A DNA stretch of 64,000 bases, from NCBI GenBank assembly GCA_021234155.1, contig JAJEKV010000757.1, positions 1-64,000 of the forward strand. The letters are read 5' to 3'. The stretch is from Isoetes taiwanensis (lineage: Eukaryota > Streptophyta > Lycopodiopsida > Isoetales > Isoetaceae). Positions 11,592 through 24,187 of this stretch are shown in pieces (positions within the stretch are counted from its first letter, which is position 1; each line of letters opens with the position of its first letter). A program made the translations under genes and the position numbers. The notes under the pieces are model-generated. The model was not told where the DNA came from and made no database searches. It saw nothing but the letters and a program-made list of their open reading frames with translations.

Positions 11592-11865
11592 TTAATTTAC
11601 CACCAACGCTTCTAATGCATTGATTGCACACAGATCGCTATCGACAATATGATTTCTGTAACGTGCTCCAAGCTCACCTAACTCCACCGCTAGAACCTTT
11701 GATAAAGAGTTCTCTGCGAGATTGCTGGTCCAAACGTGAGAATACTTGCCAGTCTGTGAAGATATGGAACCTGCCATTTTCTGATAAATCGAGCAATTGT
11801 AAGAATGGATAATCCCCATCGCAAATAAGTAGTCGAAAACTCTCTATGAAATCCATCTTCTTCAA
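11592..11865 (-). pseudogene. Unrecognised coding remnant with a frameshift
   Basis: Two overlapping minus-strand frames each look partly coding: DFIESFRLLICDGDYPFLQL followed by RRELFIKGSSGG in one, and SLSKVLAVELGELGARYRNH followed by INALEALVVN in the other. One frameshift near 11690 would join them. I do not recognise the protein. It could be an exon of a decayed gene or of a mobile element. Confidence 0.25.
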
Positions 11866-11899
11866 TTTAGGCCCACGAATCTTAGTTGGAATGCCTCCA

Positions 11900-12480
11900 G
11901 GGAGGTCGTTATTTACTAGCTTTCTATCTTTGTTTTGTTAAATAATGTTGATAAGGTGCATCCGTTCCTCACAAAGCAGTGACGGTGCTCTATGACCGAG
12001 CTACACAAAAACTACTTATATTCTATGTGTTTCATTTTTTTTCTATGGAGTCACAAATGTCATTATATATAAAATGTGGCATTCATATTTTAGAATGCAG
12101 TGTAAAAAGGTCTAAATCAGGGTTGTAAATCTTATATATTTGAATATGCACAATGTTCTCACCAAAACATCATAATTATAAAGGGAGAGTGATTCGTACA
12201 CTATTTCTTTAACTTCATTTGCATCAGCATCTTCACACAACAATTCTCCATGTTTTCCTCCTCCCGAGCACAACAAACAGATCAGAGGTCTTCAAGGAGT
12301 TATCTCATTTCTATGCTAACAAAACATGTATTTCTATTCTCTGCTCTATTAGACTTGTCTTTATGCTTCTGCAATACTTGTTCCATGCCAAGAACCACCA
12401 TAAGAGCCTTAGGGCTGAGATAAGGAAAAATGATAAGGTAGCTGAGATAGGGTAGCTAGAAATCTTATCCATAATGGGAC
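11900..12480. other. Intergenic, nothing recognised
   Basis: AT-rich sequence without a supported feature. Confidence 0.3.
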
Positions 12481-12579
12481 AAAATGCAGAGCCAGGATGT
12501 TCGATGCATGGAGGCGGTGATGGGCATTTATGAGTTCCGTCGCTGGGCTTCCTAGAGGCGTGTGATTGTTTTAGGTTGG

Positions 12580-13970
12580 TGTCAGATCAGGTGCTGGAAT
12601 TGGCCTGATTCATTTCGGCTGCCATCAATCATGCCGCCAAAGAAGGGTCCAGCAGAGGTTTTCAGCCAGTAAGGATTTGCTATGCCTTTAACGGTGTTGG
12701 ATGCTCCTTCTGGTACTATTTCTGCTGCTTTGAATGCTTTATCTACCTCCTCAGAGGGTAGAATACCTAAATCCACTATGGCTGCTAAGGTAAGGAACAT
12801 AAATTCTTCACCTTTAGATGTGAATGCTTCTCCAGTTCTGCACGAGCGGGATTTTCCTCTCCTTCAAGGTTCTGGTAGCACACCTCTATCTGCAAGTGTG
12901 CCTGCTTCTAACTCCTATGGTTTCACAATCCCAAGCTATTGCCACTGCTTAGAGGTCTTCTGATTCTGTTTCTAGAATTGCATACCAGAGATTTAGTGAT
13001 TGGATTTGCAAAGAAGTGGCCAGTGAATACAGGAAGGCTCGGATGTTAGCTGCTTTATAGGTACTAGCTGAGGGGAATAAGGAGGAACTGATGGCAATTC
13101 TGGATGTTTTAAAATCTCGTCAGACACAGTTTCGATAACAATTACCTTCAGATGATATGTTTTATCAGTTTGACTATCAAAACTTAGTTCAAACTTTTGG
13201 TATTCCAGTAGTTGAGGTGGATCATGCTGTTCATATCAAATGTGCTGAAAATTTGTCATCATGTTTTGGTTTCAACTACTTTACTGGGGGTTATTTTATA
13301 TTTTACACAATTTTGTAGTTGGTTCGCGCGTCTGCTACGTCGTCTTCAGCTTCCTGCCTTTCAATCAATTAAGTTATAATCTCATAACTTTGTTCTGATT
13401 ATGTTTGAGAATAGTGATGCAGTAGATACATTAGTATCTAGGGGAATTGACCTATTTGGTGGCAGCTATTTTCTGTAGCAGTATTATTCTCCTGGTTACA
13501 CACTTGTGATGGTTAGTGCTCTCAAGATGCCTTGTTGGTTTTAAAAAACTCCTTTGAGGGTTTATCTGGCAATTCCCTATGATCATCAATTAGCTTTCGC
13601 GCTGCCCACTTGTTAACAACAATTACAAGCTTGGACCATGATTCTTCTTGCATGAAAAGGAACTACTTTTCATCCTTAAGTTCTTTAACCTTTGTTGTAG
13701 CTACTTCAACCAAATGAATTTCTTAATATTGATAGATTGTGTGGTACATTGAGTGGATTTGGTTTGAAGCTTGCTGAGGTACTTGGTAATATCAATGCCT
13801 GCATGGATATGTGGTTGATGGTCATGGACCATGGGAAACGTAGACTATCTATGTGCCAGGCTATAATCACATGGGCAGCTATGAACGGAGTCAGAGCTTT
13901 GATGACTGGACACCAAAGGCAATATGAATTGCTACGAAGATACCATATGAATGGTCAACTGCACTAAGTT
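12580..13970 (+). pseudogene. Retrotransposon ORF1/gag-like remnant (DUF4283-like)
   Basis: The plus strand carries a decayed ORF in several frames. An S/P-rich segment at 12682-12960 is followed near 13390-13560 by a block reading VMFENSDAVDTLVSRGIDLF, GGSYFL, then YYSPGYTL. About 50 codons later comes LCGTLSGFGLKLAEVLGNIN (13740-13800). This matches the layout of the DUF4283 RNA-binding domain found at the N-terminus of plant LINE ORF1 and gag-like proteins (an Ala/Val helix, a gly-gly turn, then a WxP segment). In-frame stops are frequent. No reverse transcriptase was seen downstream; the 6.5-kb transposon begins 300 bp later. Confidence 0.35.
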
Positions 13971-14269
13971 ATGCCTTAGGTTGAAATTAAGTTTGTTTTA
14001 TTGTTTTTTATATAGTTTTTGATGGGTGCCGATGTGGGGCATTGATGCATTGTATTTGCTTATAGAGATGATACCAATGCAATAATGCTTTCCCCCCCTT
14101 CCCCCACCCCTTCTTTTTTTGTGCTCTAGTTGTTTGTTGTAAATGACATGAGTGAGGTGATAGCATCAACATCATGTGAGGTTGTGTTCTTGGTGGAAGT
14201 GTGATCTTGGAATTTTTATTATTGATGGCAGATTTGAAGTCATAAAGCCATGTCTTATAATTTGTTGTT

Positions 14270-14295
14270 GGGTCTAAGCACAATATTGGGGGGCA
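14270..14295 (+). repeat. Left TIR of the 6.5-kb transposon
   Basis: Twenty-six bases starting GGGTCTAAGCAC, an exact inverted match to 20791-20816. TGTT precedes it. Confidence 0.9.
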
Positions 14296-14518
14296 ATTTT
14301 TTTGTCGCCGACATAGGGTGCTGGGGGGGTGCTTTATGCCTTTTTTCCTAATTTTAGGGTCCATTAACGAAGAACAAAGATTTGTTGTGAAAAAAACTTC
14401 GAGCAAATTAAGGAGAGATCGGTAGCCCGCCAAGAATCTCTTCCCAAAATGTGGCTATCCCTCCAAATTCCAGTTTGCATTTGCTGTATTATCTTTCCTT
14501 CTTTTTTTTCAAGAACAG

Positions 14519-17030
14519 ATGGATTTGGTTGAGCGGTATGCTGCCGAATTTCAAGCAAAGTTTGGGGATTCAGATCCGGAACTTATAGCAAAAGAGCTAG
14601 GATTCGATCTTGAAGTCGATGTACCGTAAATCTTGTTACAAGAATTTGGGGCATCGAGTGTTGTGGTTGGAAAAGAATTTTCAATTTTAGGAGAGCGACC
14701 TTCAGTTCTTCCTTCCGATCATGTAGTTTCCAGAATTGCAAAAGAAAGTCCTGGCGGCCATACAAAAGAAAGTCTGGCGGCCATAATCATGGTCCATGTA
14801 TTCAAGTGAAATGCAAATGTATCTCACCAAATAAAAAGCGGAAAATAATGTCCGCCAAAAAGAAGGATGCAGAGGAAAAGAAGAGCGTAAAGATTAGCAC
14901 TTGAATCGCAGATCCGGTCCTCACATATTTGTTGAAGTGTAAATGTTATAAAAGTTTTTTTGTGTTGGCTTGGCGCAAAAAGTTGTCTTCTACAAAAAGT
15001 TTTTTAAATGTAATCCCCGACATCAAAGTAGGTTTGAGAAGGTTTGAGTGCTTGAAACCTTTGTTTGTTAGGAGACTAAAAGATAAATGGAAACATGCAT
15101 GCATTTATCACATGAAGATGGAATTTGTGAGACAGCATTGAATAGAATTAGAAGAGACATGAACACACATGGAACAAATTGTAAGTGCAAGTGTTCAATT
15201 TGTAGGCCGGAGATCTTTGTGAAGCAAAGGAGAAGACTTTCAATAGTGTTAGTGAATTATGGAGGTCAACCAGTATGTTCTAAGGCGAGATGAGGATCTT
15301 TGGCACAAAGCAAATTGTCTACAACTTGATTGCAAAAGCTCATGTGGAATAAGAAAATTCAAAAAGATGTCCAAGGGAGAAGAGCGCTATTGGACAATCG
15401 ATTGGAAGAACTTTGAGAAGGTATGTACATTGTTTTTGCACTTGTATTCAATATTTGTAATGACATGTAACTTATTTAAACTAAATCAAACTATGAATCG
15501 AGATCAGCAAAGTTAAAGAGACAATAAAAAGGAATGTGGGAAAGGATGGCTCCATCAAAGAATTCATGTCTCATGCTGAACTGGTCATGAAGCAGTTCAT
15601 TCCACATAATTACACAAATTTAGGGTGGCAAGAGTAACAATTTAAAAATTGTCTTCAAACATTTCCAAAAGGTAACCGTGGTTTTCGTTTATAGATTTTG
15701 CCGAGAATTTCTCCTTCAAAGTTCAACAGAAATCCAAAGTATGCATTGGCATAATGACCTAATGTTCCATCCTAGTTCATATCACTTAGGACATGCCCAA
15801 GAATCAAATCCCACACATCAAGATTGGTGACAGTAAAAATAGTGAAAGAGACACATTTCTATATATCGACGATAAGAAACATGATGGTTTATTTGTCCAA
15901 AGATTGTTTGCAAAACCATCACGAGTTTATGTTGAAAGGTGGGAGTTAATTTGGCAAAACATGTGTTTCTGGTCCCACGGATGTGCCGCATTTCAAAATC
16001 TTCTAGAGCTTTCTACTTCTTGGGAAGATTCTACAAGCTCAAGGGGATTAAGTTGCGGTGGAACTTCTTGCCACATCACATGGTAAAGGGGAGCATGACG
16101 GGTGGAGCCGAGTCATCAAAAGAATATTGACGAGTGAAATGCTTAAAAGGGACAAAGACACCCTTAAGGAATTTCAAGATGTTGTCAACTTTCTCAATTC
16201 CTATTTCAGTGCAAAACAAACTTCAAAGGACTGCAAAACAAACTTCAAAGGACGCAACATACAAAGGTATTAGTTTTATTCCATAGTGTTGAGTCATTTA
16301 ATATTGAAATTATTTCTACCCACAACCGTTTTATTTTAGGTTCTTACGGCTTGTTAAGTTGGGTGATGTGAACAGAGATTTGCCATATGAATGTGATACT
16401 TTAGCGTGTACAAAAAGATTCACACAATTAGGCCTTACCGCCAAGACAGCCAACCGAAATGGCACATAGGCATCTATCATGCTTTTGCAGATTTTGTTGG
16501 AGAGAATTATGGTCTAAATGTAGACATGCATCTCGGCTTGAGATTATTCATTGTCAACCCCGATTCCTATGGTTTTGGAGAGGGAATCACCGTCCCACCA
16601 TGTATGATGAGGGTCAATGGAAAGCGTAAATGGTTGAAGTAGGTGATAACTTTGTTGTGAATGCAGAGGAAGGAAATGATGAGAATGTGGATTTCTGGAT
16701 AATCAAGTGCAATGAACCTAAAAACATTGTCCAAAGATGCATTTAAGGACTATTGGGGCTCTAAGTTCAACAGCAGGAGGTTGTCTTATCGTGTAAATAT
16801 TACAAGTTCATCGAGATGGTAAGTATGAGTCGTTAGACAATATGCCCTCGATGTAACTTGCTATACATACCTTGTAGTTTGTGCAAAGGTTGAATTGCAG
16901 TCGCACATGGTGAGAAGGGTGTGTTCCGCCCTCGACGATGTACATGAGCAGATTATTGAGTATTTGCCTCCTCCCTCATCCGAGGCACTCGGCCGCCAGC
17001 CCCAAAGACAAGAGGACGATTGATGCGTTG
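14519..17030 (+). pseudogene. Transposase-like gene, HGKG-x-x-DG family (plus copy)
   Basis: The likely start is ATG 14519 (MDLVERYAAEFQAKF...DPELIAKELGFDL). Conserved blocks follow: a basic region MSAKKKDAEEKKS (about 14850), RRFECLKPLFVRRLKDKWKH (15040-15100), a Cys-cluster CKCKCSICRPEIF (15180-15215), and PHIKIGDSKN (15810). Next come FKSSRAFYFLGRFYKLKGIK near 15985-16045 and HGKGEHDGWSRVIKR at 16079-16124. CTKKIHTIRPYR (16408) and a C-terminal DFWIIKCNEPKNIVQ with YWGSKF (16690-16780) close the protein. The Ser-Asp-Gly-Cys then HGKG-Glu-His-Asp arrangement suggests acidic catalytic residues of a DDE/DDD transposase; this is inference. Frameshifts near 14630, 15960 and 16060 mean this copy is not intact, although some may be unrecognised introns. 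Confidence 0.75.
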
Positions 17031-17354
17031 AAGTGAATCCATGCAAAGGATGTAACAAACTTTTGTAAACTTGGGCATGTAACAAACTTTGTAAACTTGG
17101 GCATGTAAACCTTTAATATAACATTGTAAATTTGGGGCATGTAACAGCCTTTGTTTTAATATCAAGTGAATCTCGTTGATCAAGTGTCTTTTTTCTATTG
17201 TTTTTCTTGTTGGGTGCCCGGATTGTCAACTGCCTGTATGGAACAGCTGTATGAATTGAACAAATGTTTAAGTAATGAAATTTTACAAGTGTTGGTAGTT
17301 AATGTTTTATGTCTTCATCATTTCATGAAGTGAATAACTTGTGTTTTTCTATTT

Positions 17355-17597
17355 GAGTTCAATAACTTGTGTTTTTGACTTGTGTTCAATAACTTGTGTT
17401 CAATAACTTGTATTATTTTGAGTTCAATAACTTGTATTATTTCGAGTTCAATAACTTGTTTTTGAGTTCAATAACTTGTATTATTTCGAGTTCAATAACT
17501 TGTTTTGAGTTCAATAACCAGTATTATTTCGAGTTCAATAACTTGTTTTTGAGTTCAATAACTTGTATTATTTCAAGTTCAATAACTTGTGTTTTTG
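17355..17597 (+). repeat. Minisatellite, about 11 copies of a GAGTTCAATAACTTG unit
   Basis: Units alternate between a long form ending TATTATTTC and a short form ending TTTTT, giving a 20/24-bp alternating pattern. It lies between the two convergent genes of the 6.5-kb transposon. Short ORFs across it are repeat artefacts. Confidence 0.9.
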
Positions 17598-18108
17598 TAT
17601 TGAAGACAATAAGTTGTCTGTTTTATTGTCTTCTTTGTGTTTGTGTTTGTGTAAAGTTTTAATTGCATTTTCAAATATTCCATATTCAAGTATTGCTAGC
17701 TCTCAAAGCTTCAGTACAATTAACCTGTTGCAAACCACATTTTCATAAAGAAGACTGCAAACCACATATTCATACAAAAAATGCTCACAAGTTTGACAAC
17801 CATAAATATTTAATTCATTTGAAAGGCATTTACATTGTCAGGAGAGGTTCAAATTTGCGCTTTTTACAAAATAGGGTAAGGCGATTAAAAACATTGACAT
17901 CGTGGTCAATGGTTTGATATTCATCCCGGTATAAAATAAACATTGTAGTTCATGTCATTTGAAAAGGGATCTTCACTCTGCATAATAGTAGTTCATGTCA
18001 TTTGAATTAACATACAAAGTTACAAACCTGGCAAGTTGCAAATATCAATAAGTTACAAACCTGGCAAGTGTAAAGAGATCTTCTTATGTTTAACAAACTG
18101 CTCCGGTG

Positions 18109-20602
18109 TCATGGCTTCTTCATCACCGCATCATCATCACGAGCATCAGCATCTTTGGCAGCAGCAGATGGAATTGAAGATACTGCAACTTGGACAGGAA
18201 CAGGTAGAGATGGAATTGGAGGTGCTTGAGCTGAAGGGGCTTCAACTAATGGTATTACAACTTCGAGAGGAACATGAGGAGATTCAAATGAAGGAGCCTG
18301 CACTATAGGAACATTGGCTTCCACCTGTCTTTGAAAATAAAAGGTGCTTTGGAACTAGAGGTGTCAGAGTTACGTGGGCTTCGTGGAAGGTGCCGCAGAT
18401 TCCATGTGGGCTTCAAAAGGTCTTTGGAACTAGAGGTGCCGCAGATTACAGGGGGGCTTCAAAAGGTCTTTAGCTTAAAAGGGGCATCGAGATGATCGCC
18501 GGGTTCAAACCACAAATTTGCAATCGGCTAGAGTTGAAGGACTCAAATTTTTGGTTGCTTAAAGTATCATCTAACAATGTAAAATGATAATTAGTAGTCG
18601 CAATTTAGTAACACATCATTCTTTGAAATGAAATGTAGCACATGTATACCGAGGGAGCATCCTCGTTGTAGGTTCTTCAAAGAATCCTTTGGTGTATTCT
18701 CCCACATTTTTTCTTGGTAACCTCTTGTCGCTTACCTTTTGGTCCAGCCTTCTTTGTACTCTTTGGCTTATCCAGAAGGTAAGTAAGTTAAAAATACAAA
18801 CATGAATGACATTATTTTATAACTAGTATATGCACTCACCGAAAACTGTAGTATATGCTCACGTGCATTCCATTTCCTAGGTCTACCTTTTACGAACATT
18901 AGGGAGTTTCTTTTTTGTCCACCTTCTTCTGCAATTGGTAAGGATTCTATTACTATTGGTGCAGGTTCAAATTTCTAAATCCTCGGACCTGTTTGATCCT
19001 TAGCAGGTCCAATATTAGCATGTTCTTCTCCTTCCTTTTCCTCTTGGCAAAGAATCCAAAAAACACAAGGTTGTAAGATTTATAAACCGCAATTAATAAA
19101 GACATTTATCTACATACTAACCTTTCTTGGGTGATGTCATAGACCTTGTTACATCGTCTCTTCACCTTCACAGTGAGTTCGAGACTTGATCTTCCTCGAT
19201 GTCTTCATCATCTTCTTCATGAGCAACAAGTTCTTCCCTTACACTTGTTGGTAGGTAAGGAATCCGGGTAACCAAGCTCAACATATAATTCAGAGGCACT
19301 TCACTCTTGCAAACTATGCAAAGAAGGTTCTCCATACAAACTTGGAAACAAAACAAGTGATACTTGTGTCCACATTTTAATTCAACACTAAATGTATAAC
19401 TGGATTGAATTCAAACCCACATACTTGACAACCCAAACAAGATTAATCATCGTCAACTTACGTAACTCGGTCTAATAATGCTTCACGCTAGCATAGTGCT
19501 CACGTAGGTGCTGCAAATGTTTAGCCTTCTCTTTGTATTGGAAAAATCCAACATTCGCCCCCAAGGCATTGTTCAAACCTCGATAACTTCTCCTCCATTG
19601 CTTTCTTCGTTGTCACTGCTTTTTTCCTTTTCAAAATTGTGAGCAAAAGACAAACCAAGCTTAGATTCATCATCACAAAGCTTAGCAATACCAATTTCCT
19701 CATCCGGAAAGTCTTCAACCATGTTGAATATCACGTTTAACAATTTTAATACTCTTGGAAACAGAGGTTGCAGCCTCATCAAAACCTCGCAAGCAAGCCC
19801 TCATTTCTAATTTTCTCAATTTCAACCTCTTTGATTTGTCTGCAGAGACTTGATGGAATCTTCAAAAGCTAAATATTCAGCTTTCTAAATAAGAGACACC
19901 CATATTAATATTCTCCAAAGTAGTGTCTACTTGATCTGCGTTTTATGCCTTTTGTTCCTATTTGAAATCTCAATTCTTTCAAAAGCAAAGGTAGCCCAAT
20001 CCAACAAATACTTATTTGGGTTCGATTCAGCTCTTCTAGTGTGTCGCCAAGTTTAATGCATCGGCAAAAATAGTTCGGCCTCATTGTTTTTCAAACCATC
20101 TTGATAAAACCCTGTTAATTAAATCCTTGAGACGATGTTCAAACTCCGCCTAATTGTCGATACTTTTATCTTGTTGTTTTCTTCACTTCCGTGGTCCAAA
20201 CTGTCAAGAAATCACCCCCCGTGCAACCGCCCAAGTTATAGTGCTTGGATCCTTGCCCTCATTGCGACAACAAGCCACGATATTCTACAAACTATTTGGA
20301 CCGCGGTAAGCTTTCCTCATCCGCAAAGCAAGCATCGAGAAAAGTTAGGCGATTCAAATTAAAAAAGAACAAAACAAATAAGTCCGGAATCTTTAATCTT
20401 TCTTAACTTCAAAGACAAACAGAAAAATCAGGAAGGATGACACAGAGACATGGATTTTTACCTCTTGTATGGTAGGCGGCTTGCTTGGTTCTTTGCCGAG
20501 ATGCCGATCTTCAAATAAAACCTCTACAGGGTTTGTACCCAGCGGCAACATCAGAGCATGCATGGCAATTATGATAAAGTACCAGTGATTCATTGGCAGC
20601 AA
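18109..20602 (-). pseudogene. Second gene of the 6.5-kb transposon, RING-H2-like
   Basis: Minus strand, several exons. The first is MHALMLPLGTNPVEVLFEDR then KEPSKPPTIQE, ending in a donor GAG|GTAAAA at 20462. Later pieces include KLGDTLEELNRTQISICWIG (about 20050-19990). A zinc-binding block near 19430-19320 reads CQVCGFEFN, then CGHKYHLFCFQVC and CIVCKSEVP. The spacing C-x2-C, C-x-H-x2-H-x2-C, C-x2-C fits a RING-H2 finger, with one frameshift between the first and second pairs. An acidic tail (EEDDEDIEEDQ) and a Pro-rich C-terminal part (18324-18109) follow. It may assist transposition or modify host proteins; its role is unknown. Confidence 0.55.
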
Positions 20603-20790
20603 AAGATCATAGCTCTGGCCTCAAATCATAGCATGAAATCATAGGTCCGGCTTCACGCAGAAAATATGCACCAAAAGGATTTTAGGGTAAAGCAAGAACA
20701 CAATTGAAAAAAAACGCCACGGGGAGGGAAAAAAAAGAGGGAAAAAAAACTTTTTAGGGGGTGTGAAGGGGTGCTTGCCATGCGCATTTT

Positions 20791-20816
20791 TGCCCCCCAA
20801 TATTGTGCTTAGACCC
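20791..20816 (-). repeat. Right TIR of the 6.5-kb transposon
   Basis: Exact reverse complement of 14270-14295, followed by TGTT. Confidence 0.9.
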
Positions 20817-20820
20817 TGTT

Positions 20821-22290
20821 CGGGAAAGCATGGGCCTTAGGTATGTTGCACCAAATGATTTACCAAGATCGATTCATAAATGGTGTTTTCTATTGGAAAA
20901 ATAATCTTCTTGAGGAATGATTCACATTAATCTAGAGAAATGCATTGCGACAATGCATATTCTATATTATTGCAATAGAAATTGATTTGTCTATATATGC
21001 ACAATCTATTTCTACAAAGTCTGTTATGAATATGGTAGATCGGGGGATTGGTCTTGGATGTTAGTCTTGGTGGACTAGCGTGGGTGTCTGAGTTTGGCAA
21101 ATTATTGGCAAGGAAAGGCAATAAAGGCAGCCTATGGTCTATATTTATGATGCTAAAAAGGCTTAGCTAAATAAAAAAGGGCTAAAGTCGTAGCAGAGAC
21201 CTATAAATAGGCGCTGAACTTTAGTTACACTTATCTCGGCAACCAGAGCTCTGATTGAGGCGATTCTTACTTCATTGAAACCGGTTCGGAGTCTAGTTTT
21301 CGAGTTGGGGTGGCACTTTCCATGATTCATCCGAATAAGAGAGATATAGCCGGAAGAGTGATAGGGGGTCAAAGAAGACTGCTCTAATCATTCGTTCTTG
21401 AATCTGATTCTAAGAAGGCCATTACTTTTTCCTAGAGCTTCTGCTGTTCTTGTTCAATAACCTGTTACTATCCTAGAGCCTAATTCTTGGTGTCTTATAT
21501 TGAGGACTGCTAGCTCGAGGGAGGAGCTACCAGTGGAAGCTGATTGTCAGGCCTTGCCATAATTCTGCCAATTCTTAGCACCGAATGTCCCGGATGGGCG
21601 GTGAGCTATCATACATTGGTTATTGTATCTTGACCTAGCTCTGGTTTTGGTGAACTAGAGCTTGGCCAATCTGAATTATCCATGTAACTCATATTGTATG
21701 TTTGTTTCAAATAGATAACTTTTGTCATTGCTAACAGTTTGATTGTGGATTATGTAGCAATTCTGGATGGATTACAGATTGGAAGACCATGAATTGATTG
21801 AGAAGCCTTAAATAAGGTTTCAGGGATATAAATGGTATGGTTCATTGGTGTACAAAGTCCATGTTTGACAACCATGCAATATTTCACCATGTGTTTTGAC
21901 AACCTCATATACAAATTCAATGTATACACTAATCTAGGGCCAATCATGCAGTATCTTGATAACTGATCTAGGTATTTTTTTAGACGTTTGGTATTTTGAA
22001 ATTAAGATTTCCACTTGATTTTATGATTCCTAGTATATTCCATGATATGCTCCAAGCCAACGGCTGAGAGTGGCATCTTCAATGGAAACAATACAAATTA
22101 TTACGATCCCCCAATTTTTTACTTGATAAATAAACATAGAGCTAGGTGGATAGCCTATATTTGCTATACTAAATGTTAATTAAAACTAGTGTCTAATCTG
22201 AAACGGTCGAAAATGTCAAAATGGATGTCAATCTTATATTATAAAGTTTTACCGTAAGTGTTGGACCACGCCTTAATTTAGATGGCTCAG
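20821..22290. other. Intergenic, nothing recognised
   Basis: No ORF with a recognised motif. It could be part of the retroelement sequence into which the 6.5-kb transposon inserted, but I could not show continuity with 12.5-14.2 kb. Confidence 0.3.
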
Positions 22291-22294
22291 ATTA

Positions 22295-22964
22295 TCAGAT
22301 TGCATCCGAAAGCCAAGATTTATCGCATGACTTCTCCCACTGTGATTGGTTATCGCTTTGATCTCTTAAGAGGAAAAGGGAGGGGGAGGGGGGGAGTTTG
22401 GACGTGAACATGGAGCTCACTTCACCTTGTTGTGGCCTTATCGTGAGACCGCGGAACATTGTCCGGGTTTTTATGCCCTCACCTGCGTGCGCCGGGATTG
22501 GGTCGTGGCTCGCTTCAAAAGTGAGATTGACTAGTCGCCAGCTTGTTGCTTCATGTGTATCCCGGTGTTTGGCCACTCTTGGGGTAGCAAGCCTTGCATC
22601 CGTGGTGTGGCTTGCTGGTGTGGTTGATTTGGAAGGCATGGCTGTGGATCTTTCAGGGGATTCAGCACTGCACCTCTCCCGATTCCTCGACTCGTGCACA
22701 AGTTATTTCAAAGCTTTCGTGTTCCCTGGATTAGTAGAGTCAAGTTTGCCATTTGGCGGGACTTTTTTGGGTGTTGTAGATGGTGATGGTTTTTGCTTGT
22801 ACAACAAAGAGAGTTGCGCTTTTTTCTATGAGTTTGTTGTGGAGTGTCGAGGTATCGTTGTCTCTTTGGGGCAGTTCTCCTTCCTCCTCACTTGCTTTGT
22901 AACATTACCATTCGTTTAATATATTGATGACACAGTTCTTCAAAAAAAAAAAAAAAAAAAAAAA
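22295..22964 (+). mobile_element. Poly(A)-ended segment, probable retroposon 3' end
   Basis: A less AT-rich stretch with an unrecognised 173-codon ORF (22398-22919) ends TTTAATATATTGATGACACAG, TTCTTC and then 23 A residues (22942-22964). That arrangement resembles the 3' end of a plant L1-type LINE or a processed transcript. No reverse transcriptase motif is seen, and the target duplication is obscured by the adjacent polypurine tract. Confidence 0.4.
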
Positions 22965-24187
22965 GGAAAGGGGGGGACGAAAGGGAAAAATAAAGGGTAA
23001 AAAGGCAAGAGGAAAAGGGAAAGGGAAAGGGAAAAAGGGAAGGGAAAAAAGGCATGGGAAAAATGGAAAGAGGAGAAGGGTGAGAAAAGGGAAAAATAGC
23101 ATGGGAAAAAAGGAAAAAACACGGTAAAAGAAAAGGGGGAGGGAGAAAAAGGAAGGGAAAAAGGGCAACGGGAAAAGGGGAAGACGGAAATGGTGAGGAA
23201 AGGAGGAAAATGAAAGGGAAAAAAAGGGAAGAGAAAAATGGTGGAGAGACGAAAAAAGGCATGGGAAAATAAAACAGGAAAGGAAAAATGAAAAAATGAG
23301 ACGGAAAAAGGAAAACGGAATGGAAGAAGGGCACGAGGAAACGGGAGAGGAAAATGGAAAAGAGGAAGAGGGGAGCGCATGGGGAAAATGTGAAGAGGAA
23401 AAGGGTGAGGAAAAGAAAAAAAGAAAGGGAAAAAGAGCATGGGAAAGGTAAAAGGAAAAAAAAAATAGGGGGATAGGGAAATGGACAAAAGGAAAAGGGG
23501 AAGAGGGTGGGAAAGGAGGAAAAGAAGCACGTAAAAGAGATGAGGAAAAATGAATGGAAAAAGGTATGGGAAATAAAAACGGAAAGAGAAATGGAAAAAG
23601 AAGTGGAGAAACGAAGGGGAAAAGGGGCACATGGAAAAGGAGAAGGGATGAAAAAGGAAGGCAAAGGAAAAAGAAAAGGGAGGCAAAAAGGGAAGGGGGG
23701 AATGGAAAAAGGGCGCGAGGAAAATGGAGAGGAAAATGAAAAAGAGGAAGAGGAAGAGGAAAAGGGCACGGAAAAATGGAAGAGGCAAATGGTGAGGAAA
23801 GCAAGGGAAAAGGAGCATGGAAATGGAAAAATAAAAAAGAAAAAAGGGAATAGGGAAAGGAAAAAATGGAAAAGGGGAAGAGGGTGAGGAAAGGAGGAAA
23901 AGAGGCACGTAAAAAAATGCGAAAAAAGGAATGGAAAAAGACATGGAAAAAGGGAAAAGGAAAGAGAAAAGGAAAAGGAAGAAGGAAGGGAAAGGGGAAA
24001 AAGGCACAGGAAAAAGGGGAAAAGGACGGAGAAGGGATGAAAAAAGAAGGAAAAGGAAAAGAGAGATGGAAAGGGGGGGAGGAAGAGGAAAAGGAAAAGA
24101 GAGATGGAAAGGGGAGGAGGAAAAGGAAAAAGGGAAGAGAGAAATGGAAAAACGGAGGGCATGGGATAAAGAGGAAGATGATGGGAA
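22942..24187 (+). repeat. Long polypurine (GA-rich) tract, first part
   Basis: Almost 1.25 kb of G and A on the plus strand, with occasional C or T mostly in GCATGGG or GCACG words. A longer-range repeat is visible: the segment GAAGAGGGTG...GGCACGTAAAA at about 23503-23575 recurs at about 23878-23950, some 375 bp later. The tract continues at 24431-24785 after an insertion. Long minus-strand ORFs of Phe, Pro, Leu and Ser across it are artefacts of polypyrimidine sequence. Such tracts can form triplex DNA. Confidence 0.9.

Larger units (their letters stand above)
14266..20820. mobile_element. 6.5-kb DNA transposon with perfect 26-bp TIRs
   Basis: GGGTCTAAGCACAATATTGG plus GGGGCA at 14270-14295 is found as an exact reverse complement at 20791-20816. 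Both ends are flanked by TGTT (14266-14269 and 20817-20820), a plausible 4-bp target-site duplication. Inside lie a plus-strand transposase-like gene (14519-17030) and a minus-strand gene with a RING-type zinc finger (20602-18109), convergent, with a minisatellite between their 3' ends. Perfect TIRs alongside decayed ORFs suggest the copy moved fairly recently, perhaps mobilised in trans. Sola-type elements also make 4-bp duplications, but I cannot assign the superfamily from sequence alone. Confidence 0.85.

Noticed and set aside
17396-17662. Repetitive ORF FNNLYYFE...
   Set aside because: A translation of the GAGTTCAATAACTTG minisatellite.
22398-22919. 173-codon plus-strand ORF as a host gene
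   Set aside because: No recognisable domain, and it runs to a poly(A) tract; a retroposon tail is the simpler reading.
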